A stretch of 18,596 nucleotides of DNA from UBA9647 sp049522195 (GCA_049522195.1 JBEKOB010000078.1:1-18596), one strand, 5' to 3'. Shown: positions 1 through 7,468, counted from the stretch's first letter. Notes: a model not told the origin generated them from the sequence alone. Numbers and translations are program-made.

Positions 1-413
1 GGGACCATGTCCCATATGGTCTTGTTGCCAGCAACGTCCCATGACTGTCCTACCAGACGACGGCAGGTTTCCTTTACGACGGCGAAAGCCTCGGGCAGGA
101 TTTCGTCGAGAGTCTCCCGAATGGTCGCATCCAAATGCTTATTCAACTCATCCAACTCATTATAAATGCCTTCACGCTCGCTGAAAGGAATATCTTCCTT
201 GAGCCTCTCCTGCAGTTTGGCGATTTCGTCCTTGATTTCAGCCGTTGCCTCATCAATTCGCTGACGAAATTCGGGGGTCTTCGCCTTCAATTCATCGTCT
301 GTAAGACCCTGGAGAGTTTCAGTGAATGCATTGATCTCAGCGACGACAGGCCAGAGAGACTGAACATCACGCTCGTGCTTGGAACCAAATAGATTCTTGA
401 AAAAATCCAACAT
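1..413 (-). CDS. secA: Preprotein translocase ATPase SecA, N-terminal part (runs off the left edge)
   Basis: Reading the minus strand from the ATG at 413-411 gives an open frame to the window edge, about 137 residues beginning MLDFFKNLFGSKHERD and containing the acidic helical stretch LTDDELKAKTPEFRQRI. This is the N-terminal signature of SecA, the ATPase that drives unfolded preproteins through SecYEG at the inner membrane. The segment near residues 120-137 (WDVAGNKTIWDMVP) matches the longer form of this region that I recall from Bacteroidota and Ignavibacteria SecA, just before the expected nucleotide-binding domain. The Walker motifs lie beyond the edge. A GGAAAGG ribosome-binding site lies about 6 nt before the ATG, and a strong promoter sits upstream (454-482). 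Transcription diverges from dacB. The assignment rests on the N-terminus only, but it is characteristic. Confidence 0.93.
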   Translation of the reverse strand, partial: MLDFFKNLFGSKHERDVQSLWPVVAEINAFTETLQGLTDDELKAKTPEFRQRIDEATAEIKDEIAKLQERLKEDIPFSEREGIYNELDELNKHLDATIRETLDEILPEAFAVVKETCRRLVGQSWDVAGNKTIWDMV

Positions 414-453
414 AGAGACCTTTCCACCGGGTGTAAGGTGACAACAACCGTTA

Positions 454-482
454 AATATACCCCTTTTTTGTCGCGCAGTCAA
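454..482 (-). promoter_or_regulatory. Sigma-70-type promoter of secA
   Basis: On the minus strand TTGACT (482-477) is followed by exactly 17 nt and then TATATT (459-454). This is a near-consensus housekeeping promoter. Transcription should start near 447, giving a leader of about 34 nt that includes the secA ribosome-binding site. The spacing, the AT-rich -10 element and the position directly before secA support it. Confidence 0.75.
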
Positions 483-523
483 GAAATGCCATTTTCCAGA
501 AGCGTCCTCATTTGATTGTGGTT

Positions 524-671
524 TTCAACGCCGAGACGCCCCGACACAATGCGCCGGGATAAACAGAGTCCGCAGAGAAACGCGGAGGACTTTCGATATT
601 GTGAGTGCTCCGCGATCCTTGGCGTGCGCAGTTTATCCCGCCCGCCGTTGGCGGGACGCCTCTGTGTGGAA
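524..671. repeat. Long imperfect palindrome (foldback element) between secA and dacB
   Basis: The stretch is symmetric about position 597.5: base i pairs with base 1195-i over most of its length. Clear arms are 556-564 with 631-639 (9 bp perfect, GGGATAAAC), 581-587 with 608-614 (7 bp perfect, CGCGGAG), and shorter matches at 571-573/622-624, 533-535/660-662 and 524-529/666-671. A separate tight hairpin, CCCGCC-GTT-GGCGGG, occupies 641-655. Because of the symmetry, both strands translate to similar meaningless peptides. It could be a decayed MITE-like or REP-like element, or a structured RNA. No transposase or target duplication was seen. The rest of 414-787 holds only the secA promoter and the dacB leader. 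Confidence 0.6.
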
Positions 672-787
672 GGATCTCTGTCGAAAGTACGATACTCTTT
701 TCCCTTCCTCACCTTGCATTTGACGCTTTTTCGGATGACATTTCTTCCGGTATCTCATGAAACTCTGAACCCTCCGGAGCTCACCCA

Positions 788-2314
788 TTGAACACCTCAG
801 CACCTCACCAAACGTCTCTGAATCATCGTTCTTCTTGTCTCTTACTGCTTGCACTCGCTGTTCTTTCAGCATTCCTGTCCGGGTGTGCGGTCTTCTTCCC
901 GAACAGCAGACCCAGTGATCCCCTCGAAGGGCTTCGCTATGACATCAGTCGAGTGCTCTCCGACTCGATTTTCGTGCAGGCAAGACCGAGCATCAAGGTC
1001 ATTTCACTCGAGAGCAAAGAAGTCCTCTTTGAGCGCGATAGCAAGCTTCTCATGCGCCCCGCTTCAAACATGAAGCTGGTGACATCGGCATCAGCCCTCG
1101 GCGTTCTCGGCAAGAACTACATCTTCAAAACACCTGTCCTCGCAGATACACCCGCGACCGATGGGGTTCTGAACAGAAATCTGTATCTCAAAGGGCTGGC
1201 GAACCCCGACCTCGTGACATCCGATCTCGACTCGCTCGCCGGGTTGGTCAAGTCTGCGGGCATCAAGAACGTCGCAGGAGGAGTGTGTGCTGATGTGTCG
1301 TTTTTCGACGATGTATATTGGGGATCTGGCTGGATTTGGGACGACGAACCGTACTCATACGCACCATTCCTCAGCTCGCTGGCTGTCAATGACAACTGCG
1401 TGGTTGTGACCGTTACGCCCGGCGCATCAGCAGGCGATTCTGTGCGCGTCGTTGTCGATCCGCCGACCTCGTACATCACCGTTCTCAACAAGGCCAGGAC
1501 GGTGCAAGACAGCGTACTACATCCTCTCGTGGTCACACGACTGTTCAAAGAGCATCTGAACACCATTCTCGTCGAAGGTGAGATGCGAACAACTTCAAAT
1601 CCGGCCGAACACACACTCAGCGTCTGGAAACCCGAGGTTTACGCAGCGACCCTTTTTTCCGAAGCTCTCCAGCGGAAAGGAATCGCGGTGGCACAGTCAC
1701 CCTCCGTCGGCACAGCACCAGCAAGCAGCCATGAAATCGCCTCTCTCTCGCACGGCATCGATTCAACCATCGTCAACATGAACAAAGTGAGCGATAATCT
1801 TTCGGCAGAAATGCTGTTGAAAACACTGGGCACAACCAATGGCGGGGCCCCCGGCAGCACCGAGGGAGGAGTCTCTGTGGCTCACAAATTCCTCAGTACG
1901 TTGGGGATCGACACCACCAAATTCAACATGGTCGACGGTTCCGGTCTTTCCTTCTACGATCTTCTGACAACCGAGATGATCAGCCAGCTTCTCGAAGGCA
2001 TGGCCCGACAAAAGGACCTTTTTCCACTTTACCGCGAGTCGCTCCCGATTGCCGGCGTCGATGGGACACTACGCAACAGGATGAAGAAGACTCCAGCGGA
2101 AGGTAATCTCCGGGCAAAGACCGGAACGATCAGCGGTGTCAGTTCGCTTTCCGGGTACGTTCAGACGCTTGATGGCGAAACACTCGTCTTCTCCATGACG
2201 ATGCAGAATTTCATGTATCCGACCCGACTCTATCAGAGAGCGCAGGATAAGATCGGCGCGCTCCTCGCCGGATTCAGTCGGATCGGTCGGACCGCTTCCC
2301 TCCCATCCAAGTAG
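788..2314 (+). CDS. dacB: D-alanyl-D-alanine carboxypeptidase/endopeptidase, PBP4 (peptidase S13) family, lipoprotein
   Basis: This 508-residue protein is a low-molecular-weight penicillin-binding protein that removes terminal D-Ala and cleaves D-Ala-mDAP cross-links in peptidoglycan. The three active-site motifs are present in order: SxxK as SNMK at residues 93-96 within RPASNMKLVTSAS, SDN at 335-337, and KTG at 444-446 followed by the GVSSLSGYV segment typical of S13 enzymes. The N-terminus has a hydrophobic stretch ending in the lipobox LSGC with Cys33, so it is probably a lipid-anchored periplasmic enzyme. Many PBP4 proteins instead carry a plain signal peptide. The start is TTG at 788, chosen because GGAG (776-779) precedes it by 8 nt and the signal sequence follows directly. 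It is first in a run of five plus-strand genes. Confidence 0.92.
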   Translation: MNTSAPHQTSLNHRSSCLLLLALAVLSAFLSGCAVFFPNSRPSDPLEGLRYDISRVLSDSIFVQARPSIKVISLESKEVLFERDSKLLMRPASNMKLVTSASALGVLGKNYIFKTPVLADTPATDGVLNRNLYLKGLANPDLVTSDLDSLAGLVKSAGIKNVAGGVCADVSFFDDVYWGSGWIWDDEPYSYAPFLSSLAVNDNCVVVTVTPGASAGDSVRVVVDPPTSYITVLNKARTVQDSVLHPLVVTRLFKEHLNTILVEGEMRTTSNPAEHTLSVWKPEVYAATLFSEALQRKGIAVAQSPSVGTAPASSHEIASLSHGIDSTIVNMNKVSDNLSAEMLLKTLGTTNGGAPGSTEGGVSVAHKFLSTLGIDTTKFNMVDGSGLSFYDLLTTEMISQLLEGMARQKDLFPLYRESLPIAGVDGTLRNRMKKTPAEGNLRAKTGTISGVSSLSGYVQTLDGETLVFSMTMQNFMYPTRLYQRAQDKIGALLAGFSRIGRTASLPSK

Positions 2315-2364
2315 CCAGCCGACTGGCAGTTGAGATTCCAACGACTTTTTCCTACGTTGATTGT

Positions 2365-3342
2365 GTGACGAACCATTTCCGGTTATTCTTGCTGGCGTCC
2401 ATGATCACGTGTGTGATCTGTTCGTTAACCTCGCAGACGCATCCAACGCGACGAAACGCTCCTCAGCAACCCGTTTCCGGCTTCGACGGAGGTATGGCAT
2501 ACACCTACCTCACGAAACAAACAGCGTTCGGTCCGCGAAGCCCGGGCTCGGCTGGTCATGCCCGCTGTCTTTCATATCTTCTGAATGAGCTACGAAGGTA
2601 TGCTGAGAAGGTCGAATCTCAGGATTTTGTTTCGACGCTTCCTGATGGAAAGCAGGTCCGATTGACCAACCTGATAGCTTCGTTCAATGGCGGAGCGACG
2701 AAACGGCTGTTTATTTCTGCGCATTGGGACACCAGATTGTGGGCTGATCAGGATCCGGACAAGAACAATCGGAACAAACCGATTTCCGGAGCGAACGACG
2801 GGGCCAGTGGCGTCGCTGTAATTCTCGAGATCGCACGGCAACTGAAGAAGGTTCCGCCGGCAGTTGGCGTGGATTTGATATTGTTTGACGGCGAGGATTT
2901 GGGCAAGACGGGACGGCCCGAGAGCTTTTCCGCCGGAGCGAAGTATTTTGCAGCCAACAAGCCGGCTGGATTCAATCCGAATTTCGGCATCAACATCGAC
3001 ATGATCGGCGATCGCGTCCTGCAGATCTTCCGGGAGCAAAACTCAGAACGGCTCGCTCCCGACGTGCAGGATCTTGTCTTCGGAACGGCAAAGAGTCTTC
3101 ACGTCACGCAGTTCGTGGACTCTCCCGGAGAGGAAATCACCGATGATCATCTCCCGTTGAACAACATCGGTATCCCGACGATCGATCTGATTGATTTCTC
3201 GTATCCCGACGATTCCAACAAGTACTGGCATACACTTGCCGACACGGCAGACAAGTGCAGCGCTGAGAGCCTGGCCGCAGTCGGAAAGGTCTTGATAAAC
3301 GTAATCTACTCACAATCACCTACACTGCTGAAACGTCCATGA
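2365..3342 (+). CDS. M28-family zinc enzyme, probable secreted glutaminyl-peptide cyclotransferase
   Basis: This 325-residue exported protein has an M28 zinc-hydrolase fold. Its motifs align with glutaminyl cyclase (QC), which turns N-terminal Gln into pyroglutamate. AHWDTR (H120) lies near the site. GANDGASG (D145), FDGED (E177/D178), NIDMIG (D212), TDDHLPL (D260/D261) and YWHT (W288-H289) correspond to human QC D159, E201/E202, D248, D305 and W329-H330, by my recollection of QC numbering. The closing YWHTLADTADKCSAESL stretch is more QC-like than aminopeptidase-like. A hydrophobic N-terminus (residues 7-22) is a Sec signal with a possible cut before Q24. The start is GTG at 2365; an in-frame ATG at 2401 would break the signal peptide. 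No strong Shine-Dalgarno is visible. An M28 aminopeptidase remains possible. Confidence 0.8.
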   Translation: MTNHFRLFLLASMITCVICSLTSQTHPTRRNAPQQPVSGFDGGMAYTYLTKQTAFGPRSPGSAGHARCLSYLLNELRRYAEKVESQDFVSTLPDGKQVRLTNLIASFNGGATKRLFISAHWDTRLWADQDPDKNNRNKPISGANDGASGVAVILEIARQLKKVPPAVGVDLILFDGEDLGKTGRPESFSAGAKYFAANKPAGFNPNFGINIDMIGDRVLQIFREQNSERLAPDVQDLVFGTAKSLHVTQFVDSPGEEITDDHLPLNNIGIPTIDLIDFSYPDDSNKYWHTLADTADKCSAESLAAVGKVLINVIYSQSPTLLKRP

Positions 3343-4004
3343 ACAACTCTTCCTCATTTGGCGGCTACGAGGCTATGCGCATTCTTGTCCCCGGCTATTA
3401 CTTCGCCACGCTGTTGATGTGTTTGACGTGGGCCCTGGCCGGAGCATTTGGCAGGACCGTGGAGATGGGGGGATTGCAGCTCCTCCTCGTTTTCATCGGC
3501 GTCGGATTGATTGCAGGACTGACGCTCTACGCGAAGGAAGGGACGAAGCGGAGGAAGGCGTTTCAGGAGAATCAACCAAGCCTTTACCTAAAGTCAAAGG
3601 CCCGCGCGATGTCAGATCTTCCTGTCATGGAAGAAGCGGACGCCCGTCAGCTCTATTTCTACATCCTCAACAATTACATCCCGTCCGTATTCCATGAGAA
3701 GATTTTCTTTTTCGGAACAATCTATCACATCATGATTCAGATACGCAGAACCTCACTTTGGTTCGCGCTTCTGGCAACGCTTTCGGCTGCCGGATTTGCA
3801 TACGGATCGCCCAACGGCCAGACCGTGAGCACGCTTTCACTGTTTGCCACGATCGTTTGGCTGATCTACCTGCTCAACGTGCGGTACAACAAGGCCGACC
3901 GCAAGATGCAGGAGAACTACAAAGACCAGATCTATTGGCTGGAAATGAACAACGATTTGGTGGAGTCCCTGCTACGAAAACAACGCCCATCAACCTCCCG
4001 GTAA
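3339..4004 (+). CDS. Four-helix inner-membrane protein of unknown function
   Basis: I do not recognise a family for this 221-residue protein. Four hydrophobic segments are visible, at about 17-37, 45-65, 138-158 and 163-181, arranged as two hairpins separated by a polar region of about 70 residues (66-137) that is rich in basic and aromatic residues. The C-terminal 40 residues are charged and probably lie on the same side as the N-terminus and central loop, most likely the cytoplasm, since the positive charge (KEGTKRRK, VRYNKADRK) flanks the helices there. The ATG overlaps the stop of the preceding gene as ATGA, and prmA starts 4 nt after its stop, so it is probably translationally coupled in the operon. 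There is no signal peptide and no catalytic motif that I can identify. Confidence 0.8.
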   Translation: MNNSSSFGGYEAMRILVPGYYFATLLMCLTWALAGAFGRTVEMGGLQLLLVFIGVGLIAGLTLYAKEGTKRRKAFQENQPSLYLKSKARAMSDLPVMEEADARQLYFYILNNYIPSVFHEKIFFFGTIYHIMIQIRRTSLWFALLATLSAAGFAYGSPNGQTVSTLSLFATIVWLIYLLNVRYNKADRKMQENYKDQIYWLEMNNDLVESLLRKQRPSTSR

Positions 4005-4008
4005 TATC

Positions 4009-4893
4009 GTGAAGAAGAAAAGGCAGTGGATTGAAGTCGTTATTGTTTCTCAGGTGCCATATCAGGAACTCCTGATCGGACAACTGGCATCGATCGGATT
4101 CGAAGGATTTCTCCAGCTTGAGGATTCCTTTTCGTGCTATTCGCCGCTTGCCCGCTGGAAGCAAGGGACAAGGAAATCACTTGAGAACCTCCTGCGCAAC
4201 TTCGAGAATGAATTCGAAGGGCGTCACTTCTCCTGGACAAGCCGGATTATCGGAGAGAAGAACTGGAATGAGACGTGGGAGAAGAGCATCGGCATTGTCG
4301 AAGCGACAAACCGTATCATCATCAAGCCGTCGTGGCGTAAGCTCCGAAAGAAGGACAAGGGGAAGATCGTGCTTCATATTGATCCGAAAATGGCTTTCGG
4401 CACCGGGCACCACGAGACCACTCGCCTCTCAATGACACTGCTTGAAGAGTATCTGCACGAAGGAGACAAGGTGCTGGATTTCGGATGCGGGACGGGCATT
4501 CTGGCAATCTCTGCTGTCAAGCTCGGAGCTCAGTCGGCGCTGGCAATTGATAATGACCCCTGGGCTATCGAGAATGCCGCCGAAAACATCTCCCGCAACA
4601 GGGTCGGCAGACGCGTAGCCTCGCGCCTGGGCAACGGCACGAAGCTGCCGAAGCATTCGTACGATCTTATCATCGCCAATATCGACCTTCCCACAATCAC
4701 CGCTACCTTGAAGCACCTGGTCAAGCGGCTCAGAAGCCGCGGATCGATCATTCTCTCAGGATTGCTTGTCTCGGATCTCACAAGCTTCATGAACCTCATC
4801 TCCCACCAGGGCATTGTGCCTCTCGAGATGGTCAATGAAAACGAGTGGGTCGCCATCGCACTGACGAAGGCCGATGCGTCTGACAACAATTGA
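4009..4893 (+). CDS. prmA: Ribosomal protein L11 methyltransferase PrmA
   Basis: This is a 294-residue SAM-dependent methyltransferase, the usual PrmA length, which trimethylates ribosomal protein L11 in the cytoplasm. An N-terminal substrate-recognition domain (about 1-90) is followed by the PrmA signature AFGTGHHETT (129-138), SAM-binding motif I DFGCGTG (157-163), the acidic SAM-ribose residue in IDNDPWAIENA (from 180), and the catalytic-region motif IIANIDLP (221-228). The last usually reads closer to NILA/NPL in PrmA, so it is slightly divergent here. The start is GTG at 4009, 4 nt after the previous stop and without a strong Shine-Dalgarno, which suggests coupling. The 3' end overlaps the next gene by 20 nt. 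Confidence 0.92.
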   Translation: MKKKRQWIEVVIVSQVPYQELLIGQLASIGFEGFLQLEDSFSCYSPLARWKQGTRKSLENLLRNFENEFEGRHFSWTSRIIGEKNWNETWEKSIGIVEATNRIIIKPSWRKLRKKDKGKIVLHIDPKMAFGTGHHETTRLSMTLLEEYLHEGDKVLDFGCGTGILAISAVKLGAQSALAIDNDPWAIENAAENISRNRVGRRVASRLGNGTKLPKHSYDLIIANIDLPTITATLKHLVKRLRSRGSIILSGLLVSDLTSFMNLISHQGIVPLEMVNENEWVAIALTKADASDNN

Positions 4894-5794
4894 CATCGGG
4901 ACGAACACGATTCTGATGCTGGTCGCGGATGTCTCGACCGACGGACGCATTTCCCCTCTCCACGACGCTCAGGTGATTGCCCGACTCGGCAGAGGAGTCG
5001 ATGCAAACAGAAGGATCACGCCCGAGACATCCAGGCGGGTCCTGGGCTATCTTCGCGACTATAAGCAGATTTCGGAGGCATTTCATTCTCAGAAGATTAT
5101 TGCCGGTGGGACAAGCGCACTTAGGGACGCATCGAATCGGAAGGAATTTATCGACACTGTCAGACAAGAACTCGGTCTGGAGATCTCGATCCTTAGCGGC
5201 GAGGAAGAGGCCGAGCTCACCTACCAGGGAGCTGTCTCAGAATTCCTGGACCCGGATTCGGACCAGTCTCTTGCCGTGCTCGACATCGGCGGCGGAAGCA
5301 CCGAGCTGACCATCGGGAAAGGGACAAAGGTCCTGCAAATGTCGAGTCTCGACGTCGGCAGCGTTCGCCTCACGGAACGGACACCCCTCTTAAATCCCCC
5401 CTCAGCCCCTGCGTTGGCGCAGGCAATCGGCGAAGTTCGAAATTGGATTTCAAAGTTCCCTCAGCTCTCCCCTCACACCCGGCTGATAGGTGTGGCAGGG
5501 ACGGTCACAACACTCGCGGCCATTGACCTCGGGCTTGAAAAGTACGATCCTTCCCGGGTCAGCGGCCACTTCCTTTCCCTGAATACAATCGAACGAATCT
5601 CCAAATTGCTGAATACCTGCTCCATCTCTCAAATGGAGAAGGACTTTCCTCAGGTCCAGCCAGGACGATCGGACATCATCGTCGCGGGCATCCTGATTCT
5701 CATCGAGTCGCTCAGGAGATTCGATGTGGAAGGGATTACGGTCAGCGACAGAGGATTACGGTACGGGATGGCACTACAGGAGCTCTCCCGTTAG
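4874..5794 (+). CDS. Ppx/GppA-family phosphatase (exopolyphosphatase / pppGpp phosphohydrolase), short form
   Basis: This 306-residue protein belongs to the ASKHA ATPase-fold family that hydrolyses inorganic polyphosphate or pppGpp. The first phosphate-binding loop is TIDIGTNT (5-12), the second is LDIGGGSTEL (136-145), and the catalytic-glutamate region SGEEEAEL lies at 108-115. VAGTVTTLAA and the C-terminal SDRGLRYGMAL complete the fold. Only the core two-domain module is present. It lacks the extra C-terminal HD-like domains of E. coli Ppx (about 510 residues) and matches the roughly 300-residue forms. Sequence alone does not decide between the two substrates. The ATG lies inside the 3' end of prmA (20-nt overlap) with AAGG just before it. 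It is the last gene of the plus-strand run. Confidence 0.9.
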   Translation: MRLTTIDIGTNTILMLVADVSTDGRISPLHDAQVIARLGRGVDANRRITPETSRRVLGYLRDYKQISEAFHSQKIIAGGTSALRDASNRKEFIDTVRQELGLEISILSGEEEAELTYQGAVSEFLDPDSDQSLAVLDIGGGSTELTIGKGTKVLQMSSLDVGSVRLTERTPLLNPPSAPALAQAIGEVRNWISKFPQLSPHTRLIGVAGTVTTLAAIDLGLEKYDPSRVSGHFLSLNTIERISKLLNTCSISQMEKDFPQVQPGRSDIIVAGILILIESLRRFDVEGITVSDRGLRYGMALQELSR

Positions 5795-5932
5795 CAAGGC
5801 AGGGAGTGGCAGGAGCGCAGCAGGTTTCGCGTCCTATATGATCTTTGAATGCTTAGCACCGTCGGACTTTCTGCTGCACGAACGCGCCAAATGTCACACT
5901 CTGCCTCTTAATGAAGGCCGACAACAGCAAAG

Positions 5933-6117
5933 CACACACCCCTGACATCCCCTCTCCCTTGCGCACATGCAACCGCACAGAGGGGACTGTTCAAACTCTG
6001 AGAAAGATCGAATACAGGCATGAACTAAGGAATTACGCGTCCCCTCTCGTGTGTGGGGACGTGGGGCGCGACCAGCCCGCCATGCGGTCTGGCGGGGAGG
6101 GGAATGAGGGGTGTGTG
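5933..6117. repeat. Nested foldback structure in the gap between the Ppx and cysteine desulfurase genes
   Basis: The gap 5795-6236 has no credible gene. Within it CACACACCCCT (5933-5943) is perfectly inverted at 6107-6117, and the stem continues as 5948-5957 with 6094-6103 (one G-T pair). Inside lie AGAGGGGAC (5979-5987) inverted at 6039-6047, and a hairpin CCCGCCA (6076-6082) with TGGCGGG (6090-6096). A T6 run follows at 6118-6123. It may act as a structured 3' region or terminator for the plus-strand operon, or be a decayed palindromic element similar in kind to the one at 524-671. Confidence 0.5.
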
Positions 6118-6236
6118 TTTTTTCCGTGAGAGCTTAAGTTGATCTCTCCTCAGATCTCTCGGATCCTGTGTGGACTTCTTCGAGGTTTTCCCAAGACACG
6201 ACACTGGGAGTGAATGATTCTAGACTGCGCTTACTT

Positions 6237-7400
6237 CTACGTGTGCCCTTTTTGAACCGTCTCCACAACTTCCTTCAGTGCAGAAAGAGCAGCATCCAGC
6301 TCCTCAATGGAAGTTTCGCGCCCCAGGGAGAACCGAATTGTCGCTCTCGCAGTTTGCTCGTCTCTTCCCATAGCCAGGAGGACATGCGACGGTTGAAGGC
6401 TTCCGGATGTGCAAGCTGACCCACTTGTGACTGCCACTCCTCTGAGATCCATTCCCATGATCAGCGCATCACCGTCGATTTGGACCAACGAGGAATCAAA
6501 GGAAACATTCACGATATGAGGAAGGCTCTCAGTGGGATGGCCGTTGAAGAGAAGCCCATCAAATCCACTCCGGAGCCGGTCACGAAGATGGGCGTTGAGG
6601 CTTCTGATATGCGCCAAGGAGGTCACCATCGAATCCTGTGCCAGCTCGGAAGCCCTGGCGAAGCCGGCGGCGAGCGGAACGTTTTCGGTCCCTGCCCGTC
6701 GGTTGCTCTCCTGCGCTCCCCCTTCTATGAAAGAATCGATCTGAGTCCCCTTGCGAATGTAGATTGCGCCAATCCCCTTTGGGCCGTAGAATTTATGGGC
6801 TGATAGCGAAACGACATCGACGTTCAAAATATTCACATTGACATCGATCTTGCCGACAGCCTGAACAGTGTCCGAGTGGAACGGAACTCCGGCCTCCCTC
6901 GCAATCGCACCTATCGCACGGATGTCATTCAGAGTCCCGACTTCGTTATTGGCATACATCAACGAGATCAGGGCCGTCGATGACCCCACTGCCTTTTTTA
7001 CGTCTCCGGGATCGACACGTCCGTATCCGTCGACCGGCAGCATCGTCACTTCAAACCCGTTCTTTCGGAGAGACTCGACCGTGTGGAGCACCGCATGGTG
7101 TTCGACGGAAGAAGTGATGATCTGCTTCCTCCCCTTTCGTGCTCCAGCAGCGGCAAGGCCTTTGATCGCGTGATTATCCGCCTCCGTTCCTCCGCTGGTA
7201 AAGAACACTTCATCCGATTTCGCACCTATTGAACGAGCTATCGATTCGCGACTCTTTTCGAGAATGGCGCGTGCCTCTCGTCCATAGGCATGGACCGACG
7301 ACGCGTTGCCGTACGTTCCTGAGAAGACTGATACCATTGTCTCCAGAACTCTGGGATCGAGAGGAGTTGTCGCACTATAGTCGAGGTATATTCGATTCAT
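6237..7400 (-). CDS. Cysteine desulfurase, IscS/NifS family
   Basis: This 387-residue PLP enzyme converts cysteine to alanine and passes a persulfide to Fe-S cluster assembly, tRNA thiolation or cofactor synthesis. It begins with the family signature YLDYSATTPLDPRV. EHHA (H101/H102) stacks on PLP, and the Schiff-base lysine is K203 in SLSAHKFYGPKG. NRRAGTENVP (234-242) and the catalytic Cys330 in SGSACTSG follow, on the long flexible loop of group I enzymes. Length and motifs match E. coli IscS positions closely. No iscU, iscA or tRNA-thiolation partner is in the window, so the acceptor is unknown. The ATG at 7400 is fixed by the conserved N-terminus. No Shine-Dalgarno is visible, and the promoter lies only about 9 nt upstream. 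It is convergent with the Ppx gene. Confidence 0.94.
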   Translation of the reverse strand: MNRIYLDYSATTPLDPRVLETMVSVFSGTYGNASSVHAYGREARAILEKSRESIARSIGAKSDEVFFTSGGTEADNHAIKGLAAAGARKGRKQIITSSVEHHAVLHTVESLRKNGFEVTMLPVDGYGRVDPGDVKKAVGSSTALISLMYANNEVGTLNDIRAIGAIAREAGVPFHSDTVQAVGKIDVNVNILNVDVVSLSAHKFYGPKGIGAIYIRKGTQIDSFIEGGAQESNRRAGTENVPLAAGFARASELAQDSMVTSLAHIRSLNAHLRDRLRSGFDGLLFNGHPTESLPHIVNVSFDSSLVQIDGDALIMGMDLRGVAVTSGSACTSGSLQPSHVLLAMGRDEQTARATIRFSLGRETSIEELDAALSALKEVVETVQKGHT

Positions 7401-7408
7401 ATGTCTGA

Positions 7409-7437
7409 AATATAACGGCGTGTGAAGGAAGAATCAA
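7409..7437 (-). promoter_or_regulatory. Sigma-70-type promoter of the cysteine desulfurase gene
   Basis: On the minus strand TTGATT (7437-7432) is followed by 17 nt and TATATT (7414-7409). Transcription would be expected near 7402, within about 2 nt of the start codon at 7400, which implies a leaderless or almost leaderless mRNA. Confidence 0.65.
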
Positions 7438-7443
7438 CAGAAA

Positions 7444-7468
7444 AGCCGGCCCCGATTGGAAGCCGGCT
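7444..7468 (-). terminator. Rho-independent terminator after the ECF sigma operon
   Basis: On the minus strand AGCCGGC (7468-7462) and GCCGGCT (7450-7444) form a 7-bp GC-rich stem with an 11-nt loop, followed by TTTTC (7444-7440). It lies about 30 nt after the stop of the Spy-like gene and just before the cysteine desulfurase promoter, so it separates the two transcription units. Confidence 0.8.

Noticed and set aside
479..872. Three overlapping open frames on both strands between secA and dacB
   Set aside because: They lie in the palindromic element and encode similar low-complexity peptides on both strands because of its symmetry. No ribosome-binding site or protein family was recognised.
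2314..2349. Possible terminator after dacB (GCCAG-CCGA-CTGGC hairpin)
   Set aside because: The stem is only 5 bp and the T run is 18 nt downstream, so it is unlikely to terminate. The following gene is probably in the same operon.
5911..6129. Small plus-strand open frame after the Ppx gene
   Set aside because: It lies in the foldback region, has no convincing ribosome-binding site, and its composition is unlike a protein.
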